Assembly (NCBI RefSeq): GCF_023702635.1 | Contig: NZ_CP098455.1 | Location: 1,054,001-1,118,000 of the forward strand | DNA from: Spongiibacter taiwanensis | Lineage (GTDB): Bacteria > Pseudomonadota > Gammaproteobacteria > Pseudomonadales > Spongiibacteraceae | DNA: 64,000 nucleotides | Direction: 5' to 3' | Shown: positions 7,735-16,286 of the stretch, one piece after another | Layout: every line of letters begins with the position of its first letter | Numbering within the stretch: position 1 is the first letter of the stretch | Notes under the pieces: generated by a model | What the model was told of the DNA's origin: nothing | Databases searched by the model: none | The model's input: the letters and a program-made list of their open reading frames with translations, nothing else | Position numbers and translations under genes: made by a program

Positions 7735-9006
7735 ATGAGCGCAAACGCCCTGATTATCGCCGCCCCCGGCAGTGGCCACGGCAAAACCCTGGTGACCGCC
7801 GGCCTGAGTAAAGTGCTGCTGGATGCGGGCAAACGCCTTCGCGTGTTCAAGATGGGCCCCGATTACCTAGACCCCGCCTTTATTGAACATGCCACCGGGC
7901 TCCAGGTGCGCCAGCTTGATTACTGGATGCAAAGCAGAGAGGAAATTGAGCGAGAACTTGCCCGGGCCTGCAACGAAGTGGATTTCATTCTGATCGAAGG
8001 CGTCATGGGGCTGTTTGACGGCGAACATTCTGTGGCCAAGCTGGCCCGGGATTTTGACCTGCCGGTGACCATTGTTGCCGATGCCTCGGCTCAGGCCCAG
8101 ACCTTTGGCGCGCTGATGCACGGCCTGGCCCAGTACGACCCTCAGGTGCGGGTTGAAGGCGTCATTGCCAACAAAGTCGGCAGCCCCCGTCATGCCAGCA
8201 TGCTTGCCGAGAGCGTCCGCTTGCCGAGCAAGTTTATCGGCGCCATCCATCGCGACCCTGCCCTTGCGGTCCACGAGCGCCATTTAGGCATTGATGGCGC
8301 CAGAGAGACGGGTGCCCCTGCTGCCGCCGCAATGGCAAGTAGCGTAGCGGAATTTATCGACTCTCTACCCTGGCAAACGCTGTCATTGCCACTGACGCCA
8401 GAGACGATCGAACAGCAACAACCCCTGACAGGTCGCAAAATTGCCATCGCCCGCGACCAGGCACTGAACTTCATCTACCACGCCAATATCGACTTTCTGG
8501 TCCGCCAGGGCGCCGAGGTTGTTTTTTTCTCACCGACAACCGATGCCGCCCTGCCCGAGTGCGATGCGCTCTACCTGCCCGGAGGCTACCCGGAACTGCA
8601 CGCTCACTCACTGGCAAACAATCAGCCCATGACCGCAGCGGTCAAGGCCCATATCGACAGTGGAAAGGCCTGCGTGGCCGAGTGCGGCGGCATGCTGTAC
8701 CTGCAACAATCCCTGAGCCACGATGGCAATGAGCACCAGATGATCGGTATCTTTAACGACCGGGCTGAGGTGCAAGCGCGATTTGCGGCACTGGGGTATC
8801 AGGAGCTGCCGGGCACTCGCTTGCGGGGCCACACCTTTCACTACGCCAAGCTGCAAAATGACGATCAGAGCGAGCGCAGCGCCTATGCCGATGGCCGGCC
8901 CGGCGAAGGCATCTACCGCTACAAAAACACCGTCGCCTCCTTCGTGCACTGGTATTTTTCCTCGGACCCGGCAACCGTGTGCGACTGGTTTATCGGTAGT
9001 GACTGA
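7735..9006 (+). CDS. cobB: Cobyrinate a,c-diamide synthase (CobB/CbiA)
   Basis: This cytosolic enzyme uses glutamine and ATP to amidate the a and c side chains of (hydrogeno)cobyrinic acid in corrinoid synthesis. The 423-residue product has the expected two halves: an N-terminal dethiobiotin-synthetase-like ATPase with P-loop APGSGHGKT and FKMGPDYLDP, and a C-terminal class I glutamine amidotransferase with LPGGYPELHA and the nucleophile Cys317 in VAECGGMLYL, then a late His in RGHTFHY. Length is typical (about 430-460). It overlaps cbiZ downstream. No other cobalamin gene and no obvious cobalamin riboswitch is visible upstream. Confidence 0.93.
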   Translation: MSANALIIAAPGSGHGKTLVTAGLSKVLLDAGKRLRVFKMGPDYLDPAFIEHATGLQVRQLDYWMQSREEIERELARACNEVDFILIEGVMGLFDGEHSVAKLARDFDLPVTIVADASAQAQTFGALMHGLAQYDPQVRVEGVIANKVGSPRHASMLAESVRLPSKFIGAIHRDPALAVHERHLGIDGARETGAPAAAAMASSVAEFIDSLPWQTLSLPLTPETIEQQQPLTGRKIAIARDQALNFIYHANIDFLVRQGAEVVFFSPTTDAALPECDALYLPGGYPELHAHSLANNQPMTAAVKAHIDSGKACVAECGGMLYLQQSLSHDGNEHQMIGIFNDRAEVQARFAALGYQELPGTRLRGHTFHYAKLQNDDQSERSAYADGRPGEGIYRYKNTVASFVHWYFSSDPATVCDWFIGSD

Positions 9007-9652
9007 CCCTTGGACGCCTCATCTCGCACCAGACCACTTCCGCTTATCTTGGCCGGGAACACGCCCCTGCCTGAGTTCCGCCGTATTGAACGGCGGCCTA
9101 TGTCAGGCCAATCATGTTCTCAACTTGCAGGTTTCTGGCGAAGAGAGTGACGAGCCTCCGGAGCAAACCCTGCAGCGCTTCGCCGATCAACATCATTACA
9201 CCGGTACGACCGTGGCAATGATGACCGCCGCTGCCATGACTTCACTGCGCCACAGCCAACACGTGGTCGACGGCCATGAAATGGCTTTATTTGTTAGCTG
9301 TGGTTTAAGCAATGCCCGCTGCGCAGGCGACCCGGCAGACTGGCACCCGAGTGAAACGATGCCTAGGGGCACGATCAATACGGTGTTCATCACCGACTTT
9401 ACCCTGCCCACTGCCACCATGGTGGAGATCAGCAATTTGCTGACCGAAGCAAAATGTCACGCGCTGCGTCGCATGGGCGTCCTCAGCCCGGTCTCAGGCG
9501 AAATAGCCACCGGGACCGGCACCGATAGCACGGCCGTGGTAGGCGGTCACGGCAAGGTCCAGCGTTGGTTCGGCAAGCACACCCGCGAAGGCGAGATCGC
9601 CGCGCAAATGATGACTGCGTGCCTGACCCGCAGCATCAACCGGCAGAAGTAA
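8999..9652 (+). CDS. cbiZ: Adenosylcobinamide amidohydrolase CbiZ
   Basis: CbiZ cleaves the aminopropanol side chain of adenosylcobinamide, or of pseudo-cobalamins, to give adenosylcobyric acid for remodelling into a usable cobamide. The coding signature is clear: LSSAVLNGG near the start, VLNLQV, TTVAMMTAAAMTSLR, VSCGLSNARCAGDPADW, GTINTVFITDF, EAKCHALRRMGV and SPVSGEIATGTGTDS. I place the start at GTG 8999, overlapping the cobB stop by 8 bp, since the in-frame ATG at 8783 lies deep inside cobB; this gives 217 residues, near the family norm. There is no strong RBS, so translational coupling to cobB is likely. The start is the least certain element. Confidence 0.88.
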   Translation: MTDPWTPHLAPDHFRLSWPGTRPCLSSAVLNGGLCQANHVLNLQVSGEESDEPPEQTLQRFADQHHYTGTTVAMMTAAAMTSLRHSQHVVDGHEMALFVSCGLSNARCAGDPADWHPSETMPRGTINTVFITDFTLPTATMVEISNLLTEAKCHALRRMGVLSPVSGEIATGTGTDSTAVVGGHGKVQRWFGKHTREGEIAAQMMTACLTRSINRQK

Positions 9653-9699
9653 TGCATCTGCCTGGATGGGCCTGCATCCGCAACGCGTTTTCCGTCAAT

Positions 9700-10770
9700 T
9701 TACAACTGACCCAGGTAGCGCTGTAAGGTCAGCTGCCAGGCATCCCCCCGGGTCTCTTCCAACAGACGCTGATTGAGCACCTCCCGCTCGGGAAAGTCTT
9801 CGCGCAATCCCAGGGCATACTCCTGCTGACTACCGGCGAATTGAAGAATATCCAGTTGCTCGTCGCCATCGCGCAGCAAATAGCGCAGGATGGCCTCATC
9901 GTAGACCAACGCATCGGCGCTGCCATCGCGCAGGGCTGCCAGCCCCTCCTCGGCAGAGGCCACTGTCTTGGCCTTGATGCCGCGCAGCGTCAGCGCCTGT
10001 TGCCCCGTTGAGCCCGCCACCACCAGCGTGCGCGCCTTAGCCAGATCTTGCAGCCCGGTGACCGCGGTGGACATCTGGTTCACCGTGACCGACGACGCAA
10101 TAGCGGCGGTAAAGCTGGAGATGGTAATCACCGAGACAAACATCCAAATGGTCGCCAGCAACCGTCCAGCCTTGGTCACTGGCGCCTTGTCCCCATAGCC
10201 GACCGTGGTCATTGTCACCGCCGACCACCAGAAACCGTTGCCAATCCCTTCGGAGAGACTACCGCCAAACTGCTCGGGATTCCGTTTGCGCTCAACCAGC
10301 CACAGCAACGCACCAACGGCGAACAGCAGCACGGCCAAAACCCCAACTGCACTGAGAAAGGCAGGGGAAACCAGTTGCACCAGCAGCGCCAACCAGCCGC
10401 TGTCCTGCACTGGTGTGGCTATGCCCAAGCCCGTGGAGAAAAAAGGATGACTGAAATCCATTACCGCTTCGCGCTCTGGTGTCATCGACAGGGCACCCAC
10501 GGCCACATCAATCTCGCCGGTGGCCAGCGCATTGATCTGGGCCTCGGCGCTGGCCAGCGGAACCCACTGGGTTTCCCAACCCTGTTTCAACGCAATACTG
10601 CGCCACAACTCCACAGACAGGCCACCCCACTCACCGTCTTCCATTTTCACCACAAATGGCGCAACGGGCTTAACACCCACTTTGAGCGACATCGTCTCAT
10701 TGCTTTGTGCAAATGCCAGCGACGGCAAACCGACAATAAGCAGCAATATAGCTCGAACCATAGTGGTCAT
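9700..10770 (-). CDS. Prokaryotic ionotropic glutamate-receptor-like K+ channel (GluR0 type)
   Basis: The product is a ligand-gated channel: a signal peptide, a split periplasmic amino-acid-binding domain and a two-helix potassium pore between the lobes. From ATG 10770 it is 356 residues. Lobe 1 has KVGVKPVAPFVVK and the ligand carboxylate-binding stretch ALSMTPEREAVMDFS; pore helix 1 is near residues 137-160; the selectivity filter TVGYGD is at about 189-194; helix 2 is about 203-228; lobe 2 follows. The Synechocystis GluR0 has the same order and filter. ATG 10761 is an alternative start, since GGGGAAGG sits only 2 bp from the first. The agonist is unknown. It stands alone, divergent from the GH13 gene. 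Confidence 0.88.
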   Translation of the reverse strand: MTTMVRAILLLIVGLPSLAFAQSNETMSLKVGVKPVAPFVVKMEDGEWGGLSVELWRSIALKQGWETQWVPLASAEAQINALATGEIDVAVGALSMTPEREAVMDFSHPFFSTGLGIATPVQDSGWLALLVQLVSPAFLSAVGVLAVLLFAVGALLWLVERKRNPEQFGGSLSEGIGNGFWWSAVTMTTVGYGDKAPVTKAGRLLATIWMFVSVITISSFTAAIASSVTVNQMSTAVTGLQDLAKARTLVVAGSTGQQALTLRGIKAKTVASAEEGLAALRDGSADALVYDEAILRYLLRDGDEQLDILQFAGSQQEYALGLREDFPEREVLNQRLLEETRGDAWQLTLQRYLGQL

Positions 10771-11053
10771 AACCTTCCCCTTTTCCCTTGTATTTTCACC
10801 CAGATACCGCTCACAGCGGCGCAATGATTATTGAGCACGCCAGTACGACTTACGCCAGTTTGCCCGATCTGGAGCAGTATTTCCTGACGCACTCGGCGGG
10901 TTGCCGAGTAACGCTTGGTATCGACGCACCGCGCGAAGACAACCAATCTCGAATTCTAGACTGAAAATTCCAAGGATTTTGTGCGCTTCCTAAATTTGCA
11001 TCCCTCTGGACATCGTTTTATGGTGAAAAGCGCTTATTTCAGGGAGAAAACCA

Positions 11054-12496
11054 ATGGCCTTACGCAACGCCGTACAGCTCATCTGCTATCCAAACCGCCT
11101 GGGCAACAATCTCGCCGACCTCAACCAGGTGATAGAAAAGCACTTGAGCGATGCCATTGGCGGCGTTCATATCCTGCCGTTTTTCCCGTCGAACGCCGAT
11201 GGTGGCTTTTCGCCATTAACTCACAAAGAGGTCGATCCCGCCTTTGGCGACTGGGCCGATATCGAGAAAATATCCAGCCGCTACGACCTCTGCTGTGATC
11301 TAACGGTCAACCATATTTCTGACGAGTCGGAAGAATTCAAGGATTTCATTCAGAATGGCTACGCCTCGGAATATTCCGAGTTGTTCGTGCATGTCGACAA
11401 ATATGGTGAGATCACGCCAGATGACCTGGCGAAAATTCATATCCGCAAAGAAAAGGAACCCTTCCGGGAAGTGCAATTCGCCAACGGCCAGAAAGGTCGC
11501 GTGTGGTGCACCTTTACCGAACACCAGATTGACCTGAACTGGGAGTCCCCACTCACCCACCAACTGATGGAAAATTACATCGGCTTTCTCAGCCAGCGCG
11601 GCGTAAAGCTGTTTCGGCTGGACGCCTTTGGCTACACCACCAAAATTATTGGCACCAGTTGTTTCCTGGTAGAGCCAGATGTGTATCGCAATCTCGACTG
11701 GATCAACGGTGTGGCTCATCTCCACGGGGCGGAGTGCTTGCCAGAGGTTCACGATCACAGCAGTTATCAGTACGCCATAAGCCGGCGCAATATGCACCCC
11801 TACGGCTTTGCGCTGCCGCCATTGCTCCTGTACACCCTGCTCGACAACAACAGCGTTTACCTGAAGAACTGGCTGCGCATGTGCCCGCGCAATATGGTGA
11901 CAGTGCTCGATACCCACGACGGCATTTGCATCCCCGACGTTGAGGGGGTGTTGCCCGAAGAAAAAATTCGCGCCTTGATCGACAATATCTCGGCCCGCAG
12001 TGCGGACCCCATTCTGCGCCGCTCAGCGGCGAACATTCACAGCGTCGGCGCCATTTACCAATTGACCTGCACGTTTTACGACGCGCTAATGCAAAATGAC
12101 GATGCCTACATTGCCGCCCGGGCGATTCAATTTTTCAGCCCCGGCATTCCCCAGGTCTACTACGTTGGCTTGCTGGCAGGCTGCAATGACAACGAACTGA
12201 TGGAGCAGACCGGCGAGCTGCGCGACATCAACCGTCACTACTACAGCCTGGACGAGGTGGACGAAGCCATTACCCAGCCAGTGGTTCAGCGCCTGCTCGA
12301 GTTGATGCGCTTTCGCAGTAATCATCCCGCCTTCGATGGTCACTTCGAACTGAATTATTCAAACGACTCCAGCGTTTCCATGGGCTGGCGCCACGGCGAA
12401 CATTACTGCCGTCTTTTTGTGGACCTGAATTTCAAAACCGCATACATCGAGCATGTGGACCCGGAAAGCGGTGAGATGCTGCGTTTTCAATGCTGA
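11054..12496 (+). CDS. GH13 subfamily 18 sugar phosphorylase (sucrose phosphorylase-like)
   Basis: The 480-residue cytosolic enzyme fits glycoside hydrolase family 13 subfamily 18, which phosphorolyses sucrose or related alpha-glucosides to glucose 1-phosphate. The catalytic triad is readable: nucleophile Asp190 in LFRLDAFGYTTK, acid/base Glu231 in CLPEVHDH and Asp289 in LDTHDGI; these align with D192, E232 and D290 of Bifidobacterium sucrose phosphorylase. Other family stretches are HILPFFPSNADGGFS and FFSPGIPQVYYVG. Marine relatives include glucosylglycerol phosphorylases, so the acceptor may be glycerol or glycerate rather than fructose. No sugar transporter or fructokinase is adjacent. 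Confidence 0.88.
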   Translation: MALRNAVQLICYPNRLGNNLADLNQVIEKHLSDAIGGVHILPFFPSNADGGFSPLTHKEVDPAFGDWADIEKISSRYDLCCDLTVNHISDESEEFKDFIQNGYASEYSELFVHVDKYGEITPDDLAKIHIRKEKEPFREVQFANGQKGRVWCTFTEHQIDLNWESPLTHQLMENYIGFLSQRGVKLFRLDAFGYTTKIIGTSCFLVEPDVYRNLDWINGVAHLHGAECLPEVHDHSSYQYAISRRNMHPYGFALPPLLLYTLLDNNSVYLKNWLRMCPRNMVTVLDTHDGICIPDVEGVLPEEKIRALIDNISARSADPILRRSAANIHSVGAIYQLTCTFYDALMQNDDAYIAARAIQFFSPGIPQVYYVGLLAGCNDNELMEQTGELRDINRHYYSLDEVDEAITQPVVQRLLELMRFRSNHPAFDGHFELNYSNDSSVSMGWRHGEHYCRLFVDLNFKTAYIEHVDPESGEMLRFQC

Positions 12497-12594
12497 GGCG
12501 CACAGCCGCGAAAGCGGTGTAAACCCTGCCAAGATCGCCGTCAGCCAAGTGAGTTTGTTATTATCGGCACTCCACAACCGGCGGCGACTCTGTC

Positions 12595-12999
12595 ATGCGC
12601 AATGCAATCCTTTTGGTGCTTCTTACTTTTTTGATCGCTTGCTCCGGCAAACCCAGCAATGCCGAACTGGAGCGCCAACTCTGGGCCAGCCTCGAAGCCG
12701 ATGGTGTTGGCGAAATTTTCAGCCTGACCGAGTTCGAGAAACTTAATGGCTACGAGAAAAGTGATCGGATCTACATTGCCGATGTACGCTATCAGCTGAC
12801 CTTCAGGAAAGACCTGGAAGCCTGGGCAGAAGAAATACAACAGAGTAGCGAGGACAAACCCTTTGAAGCCTTTGGCGCCGGCATGGGATTAGTCGCCCTG
12901 CAGTTGCGCTACGGCAATTTCAAGGCCGGGGATACCATCAGCCAGGCAGACAAAATCACCTACATCAAAACGGAGAAGGGCTGGCGAGTCGAAGACTAA
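12595..12999 (+). CDS. Hypothetical lipoprotein
   Basis: The 134-residue protein opens with a lipoprotein signal peptide (FLIACSGKP, Cys at about residue 16). The mature part is acidic and mixed alpha/beta with no motif I recognise; it ends with a YIKTEKGWRVED strand of the kind seen in small NTF2-like or DUF4878-like lipoproteins, but that resemblance is only structural impression. It is convergent with the ketopantoate reductase gene, and a shared hairpin separates them. Confidence 0.65.
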   Translation: MRNAILLVLLTFLIACSGKPSNAELERQLWASLEADGVGEIFSLTEFEKLNGYEKSDRIYIADVRYQLTFRKDLEAWAEEIQQSSEDKPFEAFGAGMGLVALQLRYGNFKAGDTISQADKITYIKTEKGWRVED

Positions 13000-13009
13000 G
13001 GCGAGCACA

Positions 13010-13042
13010 CTAACCGCAACCATTAGAAATGGTTTTGGTTAG
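13010..13042. terminator. Hairpin between convergent genes
   Basis: An imperfect 14-bp inverted repeat (CTAACCGCAACCAT / ATGGTTTTGGTTAG) with a 5-nt loop lies between the lipoprotein gene and the convergent reductase gene, overlapping the latter's TAA stop. It lacks a long T-run, so termination is likely but not certain. Confidence 0.5.
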
Positions 13043-14049
13043 CGGTGGGACAACTTGCGCAACAGTGTTCTGTCCCGAATGGCTTTCACCTTTCCCTGCT
13101 CGGCCTCATTCACCAAGGCGGTCATTCGGCGATTGGCCGCGGCAGACAAGCCCACCGACTGGGCCAGGGCCGAGACCGCACCGCAAAGCGCGTCGATCTC
13201 GGTTTTGCGCCCCCGCTGCAGATCCTCCCACATTGATGAGCGAGCCATCGGATCAATCGCCAGCATCTTTCGGGCCAGCAGGGTAAAGACCACATTGGGT
13301 AAGCGCAGTAGCCCCGGCAACCAGGTGGGCGGCAATCCATTGATGCGCGGCAGCTTAATCTCGCTTCGCGCCAGGGCGGCCAAAGCCTCTTGCTGCAGCA
13401 GCGCCAGGCATCGACGAAAATCGCGCTGGGCCAACTCCTCTCGCAAGGGCAGACCTGACAGCGCATTGATCGGATTATTCAAGTTGAGCAGCAATTTTGA
13501 CCACAACAGCCCGGTCATATTTTGGGAGGTTTCAAACACCGTGCCAGAGACAGCAAACAAGGGCGCCAACTCCCGGCTCTCCGGCGCATCTTCCACCACC
13601 ACCATGCCCTCGGTGCCGGCATGAAAACGCCCCTGGCCCAGTTGCAGCACGTTGAAGGTCACCGTACCGGCAAGCACCCGATGGCCAGGTAAATGGGCCT
13701 GCAGAATCTCGGCATTGCTCACCCCATTTTGCAGGCTGATGATCACCGCATCCTCCCGTAAACAAGGTCTGAGCTGATCGGCAATCGCACGGGTGTCGCC
13801 CGACTTCACCGCGACCAGGATCAAACCCGCCTCGTCCAGCGCGTCGATATTCTGCCGGTAATCCAGGGCAACCGCGGGCAAATGATGATGCAGGCCACGG
13901 TAATCCGTGAGCGTCAGGCCATGCTCGGCCAGCTCGTCATCCAAGCGCCGGCGACCGTGCAAACGCACGCTGGCCCCTGCCATCTGCAATACACCACCGA
14001 TAAAACAGCCGATACTGCCAGCGCCAATCACCGCTACTCTCGTTGTCAC
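13039..14049 (-). CDS. 2-dehydropantoate 2-reductase family (PanE/ApbA)
   Basis: PanE reduces 2-dehydropantoate to pantoate with NADPH in coenzyme A synthesis; many genomes have extra homologues acting on other keto acids. I choose GTG 14049, directly preceded by a strong AGGGGAAGG ribosome binding site, giving 336 residues that begin at once with the Rossmann motif VAVIGAGSIGCFIGG. The helical C-terminal domain has the family Lys in LLWSKLLLNLNNPINALSG and the SSMWEDLQRGRKTEID segment characteristic of ApbA_C. It is somewhat longer than E. coli PanE (303). Whether it is the pantothenate enzyme cannot be decided without the genome's other copies. Confidence 0.85.
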   Translation of the reverse strand: MTTRVAVIGAGSIGCFIGGVLQMAGASVRLHGRRRLDDELAEHGLTLTDYRGLHHHLPAVALDYRQNIDALDEAGLILVAVKSGDTRAIADQLRPCLREDAVIISLQNGVSNAEILQAHLPGHRVLAGTVTFNVLQLGQGRFHAGTEGMVVVEDAPESRELAPLFAVSGTVFETSQNMTGLLWSKLLLNLNNPINALSGLPLREELAQRDFRRCLALLQQEALAALARSEIKLPRINGLPPTWLPGLLRLPNVVFTLLARKMLAIDPMARSSMWEDLQRGRKTEIDALCGAVSALAQSVGLSAAANRRMTALVNEAEQGKVKAIRDRTLLRKLSHR

Positions 14050-14334
14050 CGCCGCCCTTCCCCTTGCGATTGCCAGAAACCTGCCGATGACCACCATTTC
14101 GGCAGATTTATCATCAAGATAGCGCAAACCGCAGCTAGAGCAACCTGTCTCCCCCAACTGCCTACTGGCCCCCGAACAAATCCGTATACCAGCTCGATGC
14201 ACGCTCTCTTATTCTGGCTCCAGTTGACCGAAAATTACGGCGCTGTCATCCAACAGTCACTGTCACACTGGCGGCGCATTGGTTAAACTCAGCGCATATT
14301 ATTTTCACTGCCGTACCGAGAGGCCCTCCCGCCG

Positions 14335-15513
14335 ATGCCAGAAAACAAGCCGCCGCTGCTCAAAATGCAGACCATCCTGTTCTCCAGCACCTTGCTTATC
14401 GCCCTGATTGGTGTGCCCTGGTATGGGCTCAGCTACGGCTTTACGGCCACTGGCTGGATCGCCTTCGTGCTGATTTTGGGCGCCAATGGCATGTCGATTA
14501 CCGCGGGGTACCACCGGCTGTGGGCCCACAATACCTACAAGGCCCACTGGTCACTGAAGCTGCTCTTTGCCCTGTTTGGCGCCGCTGCCACCCAGAACAG
14601 TATTTTAATTTGGGCATCAGGCCATCGCCGCCATCACCGCCACGTGGACGATGTTGAACAAGACCCTTATTCCGCCAAGCGCGGCCTATGGTTCTCCCAT
14701 ATTGGCTGGATGCTGCGCGACTACCCCGCAAGCGCCGAAGACTTCTCCAACGCCAACGACCTGAAACGCGACAAGATTGTCATGTGGCAGCACCGCCACT
14801 ACCTGGTGCTGGTGCTGACCATGAACTTCCTGCCCCCGCTGCTACTGGGCCTGGCCACCGGTCATTACCTGGAGCATTTCCTGCTGGCCGGCATTCTGCG
14901 GCTGGTGGTTAGCCACCACACCACCTTCTTCATCAATTCACTGGCTCACTACTGGGGCCGCCGCCCGTATACCGACGAAAACACTGCCAGAGACAATGAC
15001 CTGCTGGCCCTGTTTACCTACGGCGAGGGCTACCACAACTACCATCACATTTTTCAGAACGACTACCGCAACGGCGTGCGCTGGTGGCAATACGATCCCA
15101 CCAAGTGGCTGATCAATTCCGCCTCTTGGGTTGGCCTGACCTGGGACCTGAAACGCGTACCCGACTTCAAGATCCAGCGAGCGGTCGTGGCCATGCAATT
15201 CAAGCGCGCCGAGCTGCACCTGCAGGGCCGGGGCGCTGAAGCCAGCCACCTCAAGGAGTTTCTGGAAGCCGAGTATCAACAGTTCCGGCAGTTACTTAAC
15301 GACTGGAACGAAACCAGCGGCCAGTGGATGATTGCCAAGCGGGAAAAGCTCGCTGCCCAGAAAGATGCCCTGCAACAATCCTTGAGCGAACACAAAGAAG
15401 CGCTGCAGGAAGCCTGGGAACATGCCACCTTGCGCAGTCGCCTCAAAGAGCTGGAATACGCGCTGAAGATGCAGCGCAAACGTTTGCAGATGCTGAACAT
15501 GCAAATGGCCTGA
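14335..15513 (+). CDS. Delta-9-type acyl-CoA/fatty acid desaturase
   Basis: This membrane di-iron enzyme inserts a cis double bond into saturated acyl chains. The 392-residue product has four hydrophobic spans and the three histidine boxes in order: HRLWAH (about residues 60-65), HRRHHRH (about 98-104) and HNYHH (about 236-240). The catalytic core ends by about residue 285. A further about 100 residues form a strongly charged, Leu-heptad helix, probably a coiled coil, that ordinary desaturases lack. A terminator follows. Substrate (CoA or phospholipid-bound acyl) is not distinguishable here. Confidence 0.92.
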   Translation: MPENKPPLLKMQTILFSSTLLIALIGVPWYGLSYGFTATGWIAFVLILGANGMSITAGYHRLWAHNTYKAHWSLKLLFALFGAAATQNSILIWASGHRRHHRHVDDVEQDPYSAKRGLWFSHIGWMLRDYPASAEDFSNANDLKRDKIVMWQHRHYLVLVLTMNFLPPLLLGLATGHYLEHFLLAGILRLVVSHHTTFFINSLAHYWGRRPYTDENTARDNDLLALFTYGEGYHNYHHIFQNDYRNGVRWWQYDPTKWLINSASWVGLTWDLKRVPDFKIQRAVVAMQFKRAELHLQGRGAEASHLKEFLEAEYQQFRQLLNDWNETSGQWMIAKREKLAAQKDALQQSLSEHKEALQEAWEHATLRSRLKELEYALKMQRKRLQMLNMQMA

Positions 15514-15540
15514 TACCGGCATTTACCGCCGGCTAAATGC

Positions 15541-15576
15541 AAAAAAGGCGACGCCAACACTGGCTCGCCTTTTTTT
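15541..15576 (+). terminator. Rho-independent terminator after the desaturase gene
   Basis: An AGGCGA/TCGCCT stem extends inward with GCCA/TGGC around an ACAC loop. It is flanked by an A-run on the left and seven Ts on the right, so it can also work in the opposite direction. Confidence 0.9.
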
Positions 15577-15620
15577 GTTTTCGGCAATTGCCCATCCGGA
15601 CAATCGCTACCGCCCAGCAG

Positions 15621-16181
15621 TTAACCAGACACCCCACCCGGCTCATGGCTAATCAGCCAATCCCGCCAGGCCGAAACCGCTTCGATAGGCAGTCTTAGCG
15701 TGGTCGTTGCGCCGCGGCTCACATCATGGTGAAGCAACACATACACCCGCTGGCGCTGCCGATAAACCTCCACTCGCAACCGGCGCGGCACGGGGGTATC
15801 GACCCGAGCCAATTGGGTTACCTGCTGAATCAACTGACGGCCAACGAGGCGATCACCCAGCCGGCGCAGAGCGCTGCGCTGATCGGTCGGCTCACCTTGA
15901 TGACGGGCGGTTGCCAACAGCGCATCCACCAGCGCGAGTAATTCCCCATGCGGGTCATCGCTCTGAAGCGGCCAGGCAAAAGCGTGGCGGGTAATACCAG
16001 ACCGCCCGGCGCCGTTGTACTGCTGCGTTTGCAGCCGGGCCAGCAACAGCTCGCCAAAACGCTCCATCGCAAAATTGAAAATGACAGTGACAAAGCCGAG
16101 GCTGCTGCGATGGATCTCGGTGTATCCGCCCTCAGGTTCTGCCATTGCGCTGCGCTTCAGACGTTCTTTTTTTGCACTCAT
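15621..16181 (-). CDS. Hypothetical protein
   Basis: The 186-residue product (from ATG 16181; a TTG 15 bp earlier is possible) has a basic N-terminus (KKERLKR) and no signal peptide. Codon use resembles the neighbours and the frame is open throughout. A stretch GGYTEIHRSSLGFVTVIFNF, then Arg-rich helices and LRVEVYRQRQRVYVLLHHDV near the C-terminus are visible. I do not recognise the family. It is read alone, convergent with the desaturase gene. Confidence 0.55.
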   Translation of the reverse strand: MSAKKERLKRSAMAEPEGGYTEIHRSSLGFVTVIFNFAMERFGELLLARLQTQQYNGAGRSGITRHAFAWPLQSDDPHGELLALVDALLATARHQGEPTDQRSALRRLGDRLVGRQLIQQVTQLARVDTPVPRRLRVEVYRQRQRVYVLLHHDVSRGATTTLRLPIEAVSAWRDWLISHEPGGVSG

Positions 16182-16286
16182 CGAGGGGATTTCCAAACAG
16201 AAAACTCACTGTGCGTCCGCCGCCACCAAAGTCCCTGAACGACGAATATCCGCATTTTACCGACTTTCTGCCCCATTGACCGACCG

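Noticed and set aside
8783-8998. Upstream extension of CbiZ
   Set aside because: It overlaps the cobB glutaminase domain in another frame and has no CbiZ similarity.
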